Under the pieces are notes generated by a model that had not been told where the DNA came from, did no database searches, and saw only the letters and a list, made by a program, of their open reading frames with translations. Both the position numbers and the translations under genes were made by a program. A stretch of DNA of 39,329 nt from Polyangiaceae bacterium (lineage in GTDB: Bacteria; Myxococcota_A; Polyangia; Polyangiales; Polyangiaceae): NCBI GenBank assembly GCA_009781005.1, contig WQYX01000036.1, positions 1-39,329 of the forward strand, given 5' to 3'. This document shows, piece by piece, positions 7,460-16,410 of the stretch (position 1 is the stretch's first letter; the number at the start of each line of letters is the position of its first letter).

Positions 7460-8032
7460 ATGAACCACAGCATCTCCCACCTTGGTTTGGCACCCAGCGT
7501 TCGCCGACGTTACAAATGGATGCGCGGCGCGGCACTCGTTGAGGCCGCCGTTGTGATTCCCGTCATGCTCGTGTTCCTCGGGCTCATCGTTTTTGTCCAC
7601 AAAGCGTATGACACAAAAATCGTCAAGCAAACGAACACGAGAGCGACCACTCTCTACTACGCGTCGCACAATTGTAAAGGCAACGTGCCTGACAGCCTTA
7701 GCCCTTCGGGGGTTGGCACTAGCTCACAGGCCGACCCAGTGGCCGGCGATGGTACTGTTCAGAAAGGCGGTTCGAGTACAAAGCTTGATGCCACCGCAGG
7801 CCTCCAAACGGCCTGGAACTATGCGCACGTAAAACCTGAGGATACAACCGTAACCGGTAGCGCCTCCAACGATCGCAAGATTGTTTCCCTTTCTCGTAAT
7901 GTTCACTCGGAGTCTGAAGTCTACTGCAATGAGGACGTGTGGAGTGGCGCACTGGGGAATAATCCAATAACGGCGGTTTACGCTGCAGGCAAGGAGCTCT
8001 TCAGCCAAGGCGCCGCCGCATTCGGTTTTTGA
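7460..8032 (+). CDS. TadE/TadF-like minor pilin
   Basis: The product has 190 residues. The N-terminus has arginines followed by MRG-AALVEAAVVIPVML, a TadE-type cleavage and helix motif with glutamate at +5. The extracytoplasmic part is rich in Ser, Thr and Gly and holds two cysteines (HNCKG and VYCNE) that could pair. AAGGGA lies upstream of the ATG, and the gap to the preceding gene is only ten bases. It is the second TadE-family member in the operon, as is common in Tad loci that encode TadE and TadF. Confidence 0.8.
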   Translation: MNHSISHLGLAPSVRRRYKWMRGAALVEAAVVIPVMLVFLGLIVFVHKAYDTKIVKQTNTRATTLYYASHNCKGNVPDSLSPSGVGTSSQADPVAGDGTVQKGGSSTKLDATAGLQTAWNYAHVKPEDTTVTGSASNDRKIVSLSRNVHSESEVYCNEDVWSGALGNNPITAVYAAGKELFSQGAAAFGF

Positions 8033-8044
8033 GAGGGTACGACT

Positions 8045-9028
8045 ATGTGGTTAATTCGCACTTCACCCAAGCGAGTACGACACGTAAAGGGGTTAATTCG
8101 AGCAGGCGCCTATGTTGGGCTGGTCAGTCTCGTGTTCGGCGTGGTGCAGCTTCGCTCGGCGCGAGCGGAGGTCGGTGATCGCTCAATAGAATTCGGGCGG
8201 CAAATGATGCAGCTCGCCAATGCAACGAACCGCGACCTCAATAAGCTAACATTCAATGGCCAACCCATGTGGCTCGGAAGCGGTATTGCGAACGACTCCA
8301 CCGCAGCGATCCTTGATCGCTACGAATCGTATTGCTCGAAGAATATCGCGCAGCCAACGGAGAGCTGGCGTGAGCTCGCGAACAAGGCAGACGCTTCGGT
8401 GGATAAGAGCTTCATCTCCACTGGCATCATGCGATCGGGTACCAAGACCGGCGACGAGGGTTCCGTCATTTGCTTCACAAAGGGAGAAAATTCGAAGGGC
8501 TCTGTCGCAGATGCGGTCCGCGCGTTTGGCGAAACGGGCCAACTCGGTGCATTCGGCAACTTACGATATGCGTACGCTAAGAAAACCGAAAGCGGCCGTA
8601 CACTCGTGCTTACCGCGTGGACCGACGACAAATTCAACCTGAAGGATCTGGTCCCTAAGGAAGGCAAAGATGCGGGCGGGGCGGACTTCCCCGAACTGCC
8701 GAGGCCGCCAGCAAGCCTCCGTATATTCGCGGCTCAAGTCGAAGGCTCGCCGTTCGGTGTAAATATCTACCAGAGTCAAGATGCGCCCACAGAAGTCGCC
8801 GCATTCTATGATAACGAGATGATCCGGCGCGGCTGGCGCGGCTTCGACCCGAAGTTCGAGGATAAAGACGTCGACCGCTCGTTTGCTCGCCTCTACGAAC
8901 GTGAGGGAGTCGTTCTGACCCTGGTTTCTGGGGTGAGAGACGGTGCCACGGTGACAGCTCTCGGCCTTGCGGGTGCGAGCGCGCACGATGGGCTCGGCGC
9001 AAAAAACGACGTGTCTCAATCTCAATAA
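8045..9028 (+). CDS. Hypothetical exported Tad-locus protein
   Basis: The product has 327 residues. A basic start and a hydrophobic stretch (AGAYVGLVSLVFGVVQL, about residues 20-36) ending near RSARAE suggest a signal peptide or signal anchor. The rest is hydrophilic and alpha/beta in character, with no catalytic motif that I recognise; two cysteines (SYCSKN and VICFTKG) lie in the first half. GAGAGG before ATG 8045 is a good ribosome binding site, and the gene starts 12 bases after the TadE/F-like gene. It is the last gene before a gap of about 120 bases, so it may end the pilin sub-operon. I cannot assign a function. Confidence 0.65.
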   Translation: MWLIRTSPKRVRHVKGLIRAGAYVGLVSLVFGVVQLRSARAEVGDRSIEFGRQMMQLANATNRDLNKLTFNGQPMWLGSGIANDSTAAILDRYESYCSKNIAQPTESWRELANKADASVDKSFISTGIMRSGTKTGDEGSVICFTKGENSKGSVADAVRAFGETGQLGAFGNLRYAYAKKTESGRTLVLTAWTDDKFNLKDLVPKEGKDAGGADFPELPRPPASLRIFAAQVEGSPFGVNIYQSQDAPTEVAAFYDNEMIRRGWRGFDPKFEDKDVDRSFARLYEREGVVLTLVSGVRDGATVTALGLAGASAHDGLGAKNDVSQSQ

Positions 9029-9150
9029 AGATGTCTGCTGTGGCTCCACCTGGGTCGGGACCTTAAGCCGTGCCTTTAGGCGTTGATGACCTTCAGTGTT
9101 TTGCCAATGGCCTTCACACGATCGAAAGCAACGTGTAGTATCAAGATCAC

Positions 9151-9939
9151 ATGAATCGTCGTGCTCTGCTTATCGCCTTTGCGGTCGGAGCCTTAGGTCT
9201 TGTGCTGTTACTTCTTTATCAACAGAAGTTCGAGAGCGCGGCCTCTGGCGGTGAAAAAGTCAAGCTGCTTATCGCGGTCAAACGAATCGAGCGCGGCAAG
9301 CCCATCGCCGACGACATGGTCTCGCTCCGCGAGGTCCCCATCGCATACGTCGATGAGCGCGCCATTCGCGGCACGGACAAAAACAAGATTTTAGGACTGC
9401 GAATAGGCAATACGGTCAAAGAGCAACAAATGTTGCTTTGGACAGATCTCACAACGGGTTCGGATGATCGAAAGGACCTGAGCGCGCTCGTTTCGCCCGG
9501 TTCGCGCGCAATCTCAATTCGAGTGTCGCGAGATGAGTCGAGCGTCGCGCTCGTACGGCCAGGCGACTATGTCGACGTCATTGGCGTGCTCGGCGGTGGT
9601 GCCGCCAGCCCCGAAAAGAGCAGCGCTACGGTCCTGCTCCAGCGCGTGCTGGTTCTTGCCGTTGGAAACGACACGTCGCCAAATTCGGTCGAACAACGCG
9701 GCAGCAGCAACAATCCCATTGAAAACATGTTGACGTTGAGTCTCTCGCTCGGAGAAGCGCAGATTCTTTCCCTTGCGGCCGATCGCGGCAAGTTGACAGT
9801 TGCAGTCCGTAATCCCGACGACCAGCAGAAACCCGCCGTCTCGGATATTGACTCCGTCGTCGAAGCAAAGAAGAAAGTCGAAGTCACAACGAGACCGCAA
9901 GGGCCCACCAAGATCCCCAACTTCGGAGCACCGCAATGA
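9151..9939 (+). CDS. cpaB: Tad pilus assembly protein CpaB/RcpC
   Basis: The product has 262 residues. One N-terminal membrane helix (about residues 4-22) anchors it in the inner membrane. An SAF-like domain follows (AVKRIERGKPIADDM to IGNTVKEQQML), then the RcpC domain beginning around SPGSRAISIRVSRDE with RPGDYVDVIGVL, a typical CpaB signature. Family members act in the periplasm with the secretin, possibly at the peptidoglycan. The gene begins a new block after a gap of about 120 bases, which may contain a promoter, although I see no clear -35/-10 pair. Its stop overlaps the cpaC start. Confidence 0.9.
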   Translation: MNRRALLIAFAVGALGLVLLLLYQQKFESAASGGEKVKLLIAVKRIERGKPIADDMVSLREVPIAYVDERAIRGTDKNKILGLRIGNTVKEQQMLLWTDLTTGSDDRKDLSALVSPGSRAISIRVSRDESSVALVRPGDYVDVIGVLGGGAASPEKSSATVLLQRVLVLAVGNDTSPNSVEQRGSSNNPIENMLTLSLSLGEAQILSLAADRGKLTVAVRNPDDQQKPAVSDIDSVVEAKKKVEVTTRPQGPTKIPNFGAPQ

Positions 9940-11276
9940 TGCGTACGTCGAAACGTTCCCGCGCGCTTCGCGCACTGCTCGCCATTTGCGCGTGCACACC
10001 CGCAGCCCTGGTTACAGCGTATCCAAAGCCCGTGTTCGCTCAAAGGGGCGCCTCGCACGAAGAGATTACGCTCGCTGTCGGCGAATCGAAAACGCTCTCG
10101 ACAGCCGGGGTAAAAGAATACTCGGAAGGCGTCAAGGGCATTGCCGACATCTCGATGGCGAGCGATTCGCGAACGTTCATCATCACCGGCAGAAAGCCCG
10201 GCACAACCACGTTCCTCCTCATCAAGAACGATGGTTCGCAAACAAGTTACGACATTAGCGTAGCAAACAAGAATCCGGCAATTGTCGAAAACGAGCTTCG
10301 CGATTTCGTCAAGCCTTTTGGTACGGTGAGAACGCGCCGCGCCGGAGCACGCATCTTCCTCGAAGGCACCGTCGCAACCGACGCCGATCTCAAGAGCATT
10401 CAGCAGCTTTTGCCCACGTACGCTGGCCAGGTCGAGTCTCTCGTCACCGTCGGCGTCTCGGAACGAAAACTCCTTATTCGATTGGATTTCTTCTTCGTCC
10501 AATATGAAAAGACGTCCGGATACCAAGCGGGGATTGGCTGGCCCTCATCCATCGGTGGCGTTTATAATAATATGCAAGTTGTCCAGAGCAACTTCAGCTA
10601 CGATTTCGTTTCACGTGTAACAACGGCAGCCAATGCGTCCATTGTCAACCAGCCACTCCCGTCGCTGGACATCGCGTCGCACCATGGATGGGCAAAGGTG
10701 CTCAAGCAGTCGAGTGTCATCACGGCAAATGGAAGCGAAGCAACATTCCAAAATGGCGGGGAGTCGAACTTTATTCAAAGTATAGGCCTTAACATGGGGC
10801 TCGTGAGTGTGAAATTCGGAACGAATGTTACCGTGCTGCCTCGATACGATTCGGCCACGCGTGATGTCGAGATCAAGCTCGGCGCCGACGTGGCTGACTT
10901 AACTCCTCCGGCCGTCGCAAACGGGCCACCTAGCCGCACTACAACAAAGCTGGAAACCCAAGTCACACTCAAGCTTGGTCAGGCACTCATTGTGTCCGGC
11001 ATCAAGACTGCTTCGCAACGGCACAACGTCAGCGGCCTGCCGGGTCTCAGCGAGATTCCGATTCTCGGCATTCTCTTCGGAAGTCATTACCAAGAGAAGG
11101 ACGAGACAGAGGGCGCCGTGTTTATCGTACCAAGCGTCGTCGATACGGTCCCGAAGAGCGCCATCGAGCTCATTAACAATGCCATGTCGACTTATAAGGA
11201 TTACGGTGGGGCGTTTTCGTCTGCCGACATTTCGTCTGTCGACGCATATCCGAAAACGCCGCCATCGGCGAAGTAG
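9936..11276 (+). CDS. cpaC: Tad secretin CpaC/RcpA
   Basis: The product has 446 residues. A signal peptide (residues 1 to about 36, ending near VFAQ) targets it to the outer membrane. An N-terminal pilus assembly domain follows (EITLAVGESKTLS to SYDISVANKNP), then a BON-like region (TRRAGARIFLEGTVATDADL). The C-terminal half is the type II/III secretin domain, with the conserved VSGLPGLSEIPILGILFGS stretch near residues 365-385. It forms the outer-membrane channel for the Flp fibre. The start ATGATG overlaps the cpaB stop, and the stop is followed at once by the FHA-ATPase gene. Confidence 0.93.
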   Translation: MMRTSKRSRALRALLAICACTPAALVTAYPKPVFAQRGASHEEITLAVGESKTLSTAGVKEYSEGVKGIADISMASDSRTFIITGRKPGTTTFLLIKNDGSQTSYDISVANKNPAIVENELRDFVKPFGTVRTRRAGARIFLEGTVATDADLKSIQQLLPTYAGQVESLVTVGVSERKLLIRLDFFFVQYEKTSGYQAGIGWPSSIGGVYNNMQVVQSNFSYDFVSRVTTAANASIVNQPLPSLDIASHHGWAKVLKQSSVITANGSEATFQNGGESNFIQSIGLNMGLVSVKFGTNVTVLPRYDSATRDVEIKLGADVADLTPPAVANGPPSRTTTKLETQVTLKLGQALIVSGIKTASQRHNVSGLPGLSEIPILGILFGSHYQEKDETEGAVFIVPSVVDTVPKSAIELINNAMSTYKDYGGAFSSADISSVDAYPKTPPSAK

Positions 11277-11291
11277 GTGCAACGAAGTCCC

Positions 11292-13067
11292 ATGCAGGTA
11301 CAAGTCGTCATTCGGTCCGACGATGGGATGCAGAGGACCGAGATCTGCCCTGCTGACGGGGTGATCACGATTGGTCGACACCCGCAGTGCACGCTGCGGC
11401 TCGACAGCGATCTCGTCTCCCGACAGCACGTGATCGTGCGACCAGGCCCCAACACGCTCCACGTCGAGGACGTGTCACGAAACGGAACCATCGCGGGCGA
11501 TATTCTCTTGCGACGCGACATCGTGGAGATCCCCTACGGCACACCTGTTGTCGTTGGCGATTTCACCGTCATCATGTACCCGGCCGATGACGGTTCCGCA
11601 CCGGGCAATATCGCGCCCACCGTCGTGCCACCGGTCCCGCAAACACATGCGAACAGTGGGATGTTTCGGCCCAGCGCGAATCGCACAACTGGCGTGCCTG
11701 CGACAAACGGAGCAAGCGCCCCCATTCTCGCGCACGTGGGAGGAAACCCACCACCGCAAGGCATCCACCTCGCTGCGCGTGGAGAAGACGATGAACGCAA
11801 GAACGATGTCGAACTTCGCCGCGACATCCACAAGCGGCTGCTCGAATACCTCGATCTTGCAACCATCGATGCAAAGCAGCTCGACGATCCGTCCATGCGC
11901 CCGAAGGTGCTCGGCGCGCTTCGTCGCATCATCGAAAGCTTGGCGGATCGCATTCCGGCCCGCATGGATAAGGACACGCTCATCGGCGAGCTCGCCGATG
12001 AGGCGCTCGGGCTCGGACCGCTCGAGCGATTCTTAGGCGACGCGACGATTACCGAGGTCATGGTCGTCGACCCGAATACGATTTACATCGAGCAAAATGG
12101 CAAGATTGTGCTGTCGCGCTCACGCTTTACCGACGACGAGCGCGTGCGTGCTGTCATCGAGCGCATTGTCACGCCGCTCGGGCGGCGTATCGACGAATCT
12201 TCACCGCTCGTCGATGCGCGCTTGAAGGATGGATCGCGCGTCAATGCCGTTATCAAACCCATCGCACTTCGCGGCTCGTGCATCACCATCCGCAAGTTCT
12301 CGAAAGTCCCGCTCACGCTCGACAAACTCATTCAATACGGATCCATTACGAAACGTATGGGGACGTTCCTCACGCGCTGCGTGCACGCGAAAAAGAACAT
12401 CGTCATCTCGGGAGGCACGGGCTCTGGTAAAACCACGCTACTCAACGTGCTGTCCGGTGCAATCCCGGCCGACGAGCGTATTGTCACCATCGAAGACGCC
12501 GCCGAACTTCAACTCAAGCAGCCGCACGTCGTATCGTTAGAAACGCGACCCGCAAATCTCGAAGGGCGTGGAGAGTACACCATTCGCGATCTCGTGAAGA
12601 ACGCGTTACGCATGCGACCCGATCGCATCGTCGTGGGTGAGTGCCGCGGTGGCGAAGCGCTCGACATGCTGCAAGCGATGAACACAGGTCACGACGGCTC
12701 GCTCACGACGACGCATGCAAACTCCCCAGAGGAAGCACTGAGCCGCCTCGAGACACTGGTGCTCATGGCCGGCGTGGACCTACCTGTACGCGCCATCCGC
12801 GACCAAATTGCCTCCAGCATTCACGTCATCGTGCAACAAAGTCGACTGTCAGACGGTTCGCGGCGTGTGACCGCGATCAGCGAAGTCATCGGCATCGATC
12901 AAGACACTGGCGAGATCGAGCTTCGTCACATCTTCCAGTTCGTACGTACCGGAACAGGCGCGGGCGGCAAAGTGGAAGGCGAATACCGTGCAACTGGATA
13001 TTTACCCTCGTTTTTGCCATTGTTTCTCGTGATGGGCCTCGTGAAGAAGGGAGAGCCGTACCTGTAA
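11292..13067 (+). CDS. cpaF: FHA domain-CpaF/TadA fusion ATPase
   Basis: The product has 591 residues from ATG 11292; a GTG at 11277 directly after the cpaC stop is an alternative adding five residues. Residues 10-90 form an FHA phosphothreonine-binding domain, with the canonical GRHPQ, SRQH and DVSRNGT motifs, followed by a Pro/Ala-rich linker of about 80 residues. The rest is a full CpaF/TadA secretion ATPase: Walker [10 protein letters not shown] at residues 374-382, the Asp box IEDAAELQL, and Walker B region [17 protein letters not shown] with a histidine box [10 protein letters not shown]. It powers pilus extension or retraction at the inner membrane. The FHA fusion suggests control by a Ser/Thr kinase, which is inference. 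Confidence 0.93.
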   Translation: MQVQVVIRSDDGMQRTEICPADGVITIGRHPQCTLRLDSDLVSRQHVIVRPGPNTLHVEDVSRNGTIAGDILLRRDIVEIPYGTPVVVGDFTVIMYPADDGSAPGNIAPTVVPPVPQTHANSGMFRPSANRTTGVPATNGASAPILAHVGGNPPPQGIHLAARGEDDERKNDVELRRDIHKRLLEYLDLATIDAKQLDDPSMRPKVLGALRRIIESLADRIPARMDKDTLIGELADEALGLGPLERFLGDATITEVMVVDPNTIYIEQNGKIVLSRSRFTDDERVRAVIERIVTPLGRRIDESSPLVDARLKDGSRVNAVIKPIALRGSCITIRKFSKVPLTLDKLIQYGSITKRMGTFLTRCVHAKKNIVISGGTGSGKTTLLNVLSGAIPADERIVTIEDAAELQLKQPHVVSLETRPANLEGRGEYTIRDLVKNALRMRPDRIVVGECRGGEALDMLQAMNTGHDGSLTTTHANSPEEALSRLETLVLMAGVDLPVRAIRDQIASSIHVIVQQSRLSDGSRRVTAISEVIGIDQDTGEIELRHIFQFVRTGTGAGGKVEGEYRATGYLPSFLPLFLVMGLVKKGEPYL

Positions 13068-13954
13068 TGAATACGGTAAAGCACATTCTTCATTTGCTCA
13101 CGTCGGTGCCCGTCATGCGTTGGGGCGGCACGATATTGCTCACGTTTGCGATTTTTCTGGCAACGCTGCAGATGATCACCGACGAAACGGGGCTGCCTTA
13201 TCGGTATTGGGGGCGCTACGTTGGCTGGCTCGAGCGCAAGCTCCGCTCGATGTTCATCTTCACACCCGGCCGCCTTATTGCGATGGGCCAGCTCATCGCG
13301 ATGTTCGGTATCGTCACGGGTGCTCTTCTTTTCGATTTGCCATTGTGGTGGGGATTCATCATCCTGATAGCCATCAGCCCCGCCATTTATATCGAGACGG
13401 AGCGACGCAAGCGCATCACCATGATTGAAGACCAGCTCGACAACTTCATTCTCGCGCTTGCCAACGCACTCAAGTCAACGCCGAGTATCGGCGCTGCGTT
13501 CGGCTCGGTCGTGACTGTCGTCGACGATCCCATCCGCAAAGAGATCGATCTTGCGATTAAGGAAATGAAGATTGGTTCAACGCTCGATCAAGCGTTGCTC
13601 CACATGGCATCACGCGTTGGTAGCCGGGAGTTGGATTCCGCCCTCTCCTCCATACTCATCGGTCGACAGGTGGGAGGGAATCTGCCGCGAGTGCTCGAAA
13701 CCACGGCACATTCACTACGCGAGATGAAACGCCTCGAGGGCGTCATCAAAACGAAGACGGCCGACGGACGCATGCAATTGTGGGTCATCGGTGCACTGCC
13801 AGCCGTTGTTTTGGTAGCGCTCGGCACGCTTTGGCCGGGCTATTTCCGACCCCTCACACAAAGCGTGACCGGATACGCCATCATTGCCGGCGTGTCCGTG
13901 TGTTGGGTATCCGCACTCATCCTCGCTCGTAAAGTGCTCTCGGTGGATATCTAA
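13067..13954 (+). CDS. tadB: Tad inner-membrane platform protein TadB
   Basis: The product has 295 residues. Hydrophobic segments near the N-terminus (about residues 18-35 and 75-105) precede a type II secretion F domain (residues about 125-255) with the pattern DNFILALANALKSTPSIGAA and VGRQVGGNLPRVLE-like turns. Two helices lie at the C-terminus. Its start overlaps the CpaF stop as TAATG. TadB and TadC together form the membrane platform that converts ATPase motion into pilin insertion. Confidence 0.9.
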   Translation: MNTVKHILHLLTSVPVMRWGGTILLTFAIFLATLQMITDETGLPYRYWGRYVGWLERKLRSMFIFTPGRLIAMGQLIAMFGIVTGALLFDLPLWWGFIILIAISPAIYIETERRKRITMIEDQLDNFILALANALKSTPSIGAAFGSVVTVVDDPIRKEIDLAIKEMKIGSTLDQALLHMASRVGSRELDSALSSILIGRQVGGNLPRVLETTAHSLREMKRLEGVIKTKTADGRMQLWVIGALPAVVLVALGTLWPGYFRPLTQSVTGYAIIAGVSVCWVSALILARKVLSVDI

Positions 13955-13964
13955 AATAGTCGCC

Positions 13965-14891
13965 ATGGGATTGTCAAAACTTGTCGGCCCAAACATCTAT
14001 ACATTCGCGCTTCGCGCGAGTGCCACGTTGCTCGTTGCCGTCGCACTCGTTGCCGCAACGTACATTGTAGTAAACGCGCCCACTCGCGTGGCAAGTCGCC
14101 TTGGCTTACGCGGACTCAAACGACAGCGCGCGCTACAAACGAACGAGGCATGGGCGAACATCGAACCCCTCGTGCGCTGGCTTGGCGTTCGCGTCAGCGG
14201 TATCCCAACGGACGAACAGCGCGCCGCACTCGATCGCCAAATTTCCCTCGCAGGAGACTTCCTCGGTCTTACCCCGGACGAATACCTCGCACTCTTCATT
14301 CTTTCGGGATTCGGCGGTGCTATTGGGGGAGCCGCCGCCGGATTCATGCTCGACATGGGTGGACTGCTCGTCGTCGTCGGAATCGTCATTGGGCTTGGCA
14401 TCCCGTACATGGTCGTCAGCGGCGAAGCGCAGGAACGATTGAAAAACATCAGCCGCGGCCTGCCGTACGTCATCGATCTCATGGCGTTGGCCATGGGCGC
14501 GGGACTGGATTTCCCCGGTGCTATCCGTCAGGTCGTCGAGAAATCGTCGAACCCCGAAGACCCGATTGTCGAGGAATTCACGCTCATCTTGCAAACACTA
14601 AATCTTGGCCGAACACGCAAGGACACTCTCCTGGAATTTTTGAGGCGAGCGCCCACGGCCGCCGTATCGGAATTCGTCAACGCACTCGTGCAGGCAGAAG
14701 AGCGCGGAAATCCGGTTGCGGAAGTGCTCTCCATCCAGGCCGCAAGCTCGCGCACACGCCGCTCCGTGCGCGCCGAAGAACTGGCCGCCAAGGCCGGAGT
14801 GAAGATGACCGGCCCCTTGATGCTCGTCTTCTTCGCGGTCATGGGTCTCATCATGGGCCCGGCCATGATGAACATCACAGGTGATTTGTAA
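13965..14891 (+). CDS. tadC: Tad inner-membrane platform protein TadC
   Basis: The product has 308 residues from ATG 13965. It has an N-terminal helix (about residues 14-36), two helices around residues 105-145, and a type II secretion F domain starting near GLPYVIDLMALAMGAGLDF, ending in a C-terminal helix with GPLMLVFFAVMGLIMG. It begins ten bases after tadB and pairs with it as the second half of the platform. Confidence 0.9.
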   Translation: MGLSKLVGPNIYTFALRASATLLVAVALVAATYIVVNAPTRVASRLGLRGLKRQRALQTNEAWANIEPLVRWLGVRVSGIPTDEQRAALDRQISLAGDFLGLTPDEYLALFILSGFGGAIGGAAAGFMLDMGGLLVVVGIVIGLGIPYMVVSGEAQERLKNISRGLPYVIDLMALAMGAGLDFPGAIRQVVEKSSNPEDPIVEEFTLILQTLNLGRTRKDTLLEFLRRAPTAAVSEFVNALVQAEERGNPVAEVLSIQAASSRTRRSVRAEELAAKAGVKMTGPLMLVFFAVMGLIMGPAMMNITGDL

Positions 14892-14917
14892 GAAGGCGTT
14901 TCCATCGGAGTTATTTC

Positions 14918-15778
14918 ATGCGTGTCCTGAAATTCCAAATCCGCCTTCCCTCGGGACAGGTTGAGCAACTCAACATTGAGGCTGAGCGTGTTCTCGTTGG
15001 CAGCGGTGCTCATTGCGAGATCCGGTTGCCCATCGATCGGGCGCGCGTCGAGCACGCAGCCATCGAAGCGGGAGCAGCAGGCGTCTTCGCACGCGCGCTG
15101 GCGTTCGAGCCTCCACCAACCATCAACAACATCCCCTTTCAGCAAGCACCGCTTCCGCCCGGCAGCGTGCTCGGCGTCGGCGGCTGCCAAATCGTTGTCG
15201 AGCTCGTCGAAACCGAGGCGGCCACAGGCACACAAAAGAAAAAGAAGACAAGTCCAATCATGATTATCGCGCTCGGAATCATGATTTTGGTCGGAGGTTA
15301 TGAAGTCTTCCTCGACAGCCCCACCGACACGAAAATGGAACCCCCACCGAGTCGGATGCCAGAGCTTTTTGGCCCGCCCGTGACGGCATGCCCGAACGCA
15401 CAGGCGGCCGCGTTCGCGAACGAGCAGCTTGCCAACGCAGAAGCCAAGCGCGCACGTGCGCCATTCCACGTGCAAGATGGCGTGCAAGCTGTACCGCTTT
15501 TCGAAACCGCGGCTGCATGTTTCCGCGTTGGCGGAGACGTGCCGTTGGCGGCAGCCGCGGAGCAATCCGCAGCTCGCTTGCGCCGTGATATCATGGAGGA
15601 CTTCAGGACACGGAGCGTCCGCCTCGTTCATGCCCTCGCGATCGAGGACTATGGTAATGCTCAAAAGGAGGTCCGGGTTCTTCTACAGTTCACGGAGGGC
15701 AAGTCCGGCAAATACATCACATGGCTTCAGGATCGAGAACGAGAATTGAAACTCAAGGTTGGCACGAACAAGTCGTAG
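14918..15778 (+). CDS. FHA-like domain membrane protein
   Basis: The product has 286 residues. Residues 1 to about 100 look like an FHA fold (RVLVGSGAHCEIRLP, then RARVEHAAIEA in place of the usual SRxH), so the phosphopeptide-binding residues appear partly replaced. A lysine-rich turn (QKKKKTSP) precedes one membrane helix (IMIIALGIMILVGGYEVFL, about residues 108-126). The C-terminal part, rich in alanine and helical, is predicted periplasmic and may be TPR-like. The gene follows tadC by 26 bases and precedes the TPR lipoprotein, a position where Tad loci often keep accessory assembly factors. It may link the ATPase to the envelope, which is inference. Confidence 0.72.
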   Translation: MRVLKFQIRLPSGQVEQLNIEAERVLVGSGAHCEIRLPIDRARVEHAAIEAGAAGVFARALAFEPPPTINNIPFQQAPLPPGSVLGVGGCQIVVELVETEAATGTQKKKKTSPIMIIALGIMILVGGYEVFLDSPTDTKMEPPPSRMPELFGPPVTACPNAQAAAFANEQLANAEAKRARAPFHVQDGVQAVPLFETAAACFRVGGDVPLAAAAEQSAARLRRDIMEDFRTRSVRLVHALAIEDYGNAQKEVRVLLQFTEGKSGKYITWLQDRERELKLKVGTNKS

Positions 15779-15786
15779 GCCGTTCT

Positions 15787-16410
15787 GTGCGCCGTTCAGT
15801 TTTGGTGCCCGCGGCGGGACCTCTCGTCGCCGCACGTTTAGGCGTGGGTATTCTCTTATCTGTCGTTTTCGCGTTTTCTGGGCTTGGGTGTGCAGCCGCG
15901 CCAGCCAACAAGGCCCAAGCGGACATGGCAACGCTCCGCCGCGAAACGACGATCGACAAGCTCGTCGATCGCGGAAAGGCTTTTGCCATGGTCGGCGACA
16001 TGACACGCGCCGAGGAGTATTTCACCGCCGCGCTCGAACAAGGGGCGAATCCGCATGAGGTTCTTCCGCTGGTCCTCGACGTGTGCGTGCGGACGGGGCG
16101 TTATCGGTCCGCGGCACAGCATGCAGAAAACCAACTTCGCAAACACCCTGATGACGTGAGTACCCGCTTCGTGCTCGGCACGCTCTATGTCGCACTTGGT
16201 GAGCCAAGACAAGCGCGCGAGGCGCTCGAGAAGGTCGTCGAGGCGCGACCGAACGAACCAAAGGTCCGCTATGCGCTTGCAGTCCTTGCGCGCGATTCGG
16301 AGAACGACATCGTCGAAGCCGACAAACAATTTCGCGAATACTTACGCCTCGAACCTGACGGCGCACACGCGGAGGAAGCACGCGCCTCGCTTCTAAAGAG
16401 GGTGCCGTGA
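15787..16410 (+). CDS. TadD-like TPR lipoprotein
   Basis: The product has 207 residues if GTG 15787 is the start, which puts a basic stretch and a hydrophobic segment in front of the lipobox SGLGC (Cys35). The frame is open further upstream, but that part overlaps the preceding gene and would bury the signal peptide. The body contains about four TPR units, seen as GKAFAMVGDMTRAEEYFTAA, GRYRSAAQHAENQL, GTLYVALGEPRQAREALEKV and the segment ending YLRLEPDGAHAEEA. TadD and pilotin-like TPR lipoproteins help place the secretin in the outer membrane. Its stop overlaps the next start (GTGA). Confidence 0.78.
   Translation: MRRSVLVPAAGPLVAARLGVGILLSVVFAFSGLGCAAAPANKAQADMATLRRETTIDKLVDRGKAFAMVGDMTRAEEYFTAALEQGANPHEVLPLVLDVCVRTGRYRSAAQHAENQLRKHPDDVSTRFVLGTLYVALGEPRQAREALEKVVEARPNEPKVRYALAVLARDSENDIVEADKQFREYLRLEPDGAHAEEARASLLKRVP

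Noticed and set aside
14528..15664. Long open reading frame antisense to tadC and the FHA-like gene
   Set aside because: It overlaps well-supported genes, has no recognisable motif or ribosome binding site, and its openness is explained by high GC at third positions of the sense genes.
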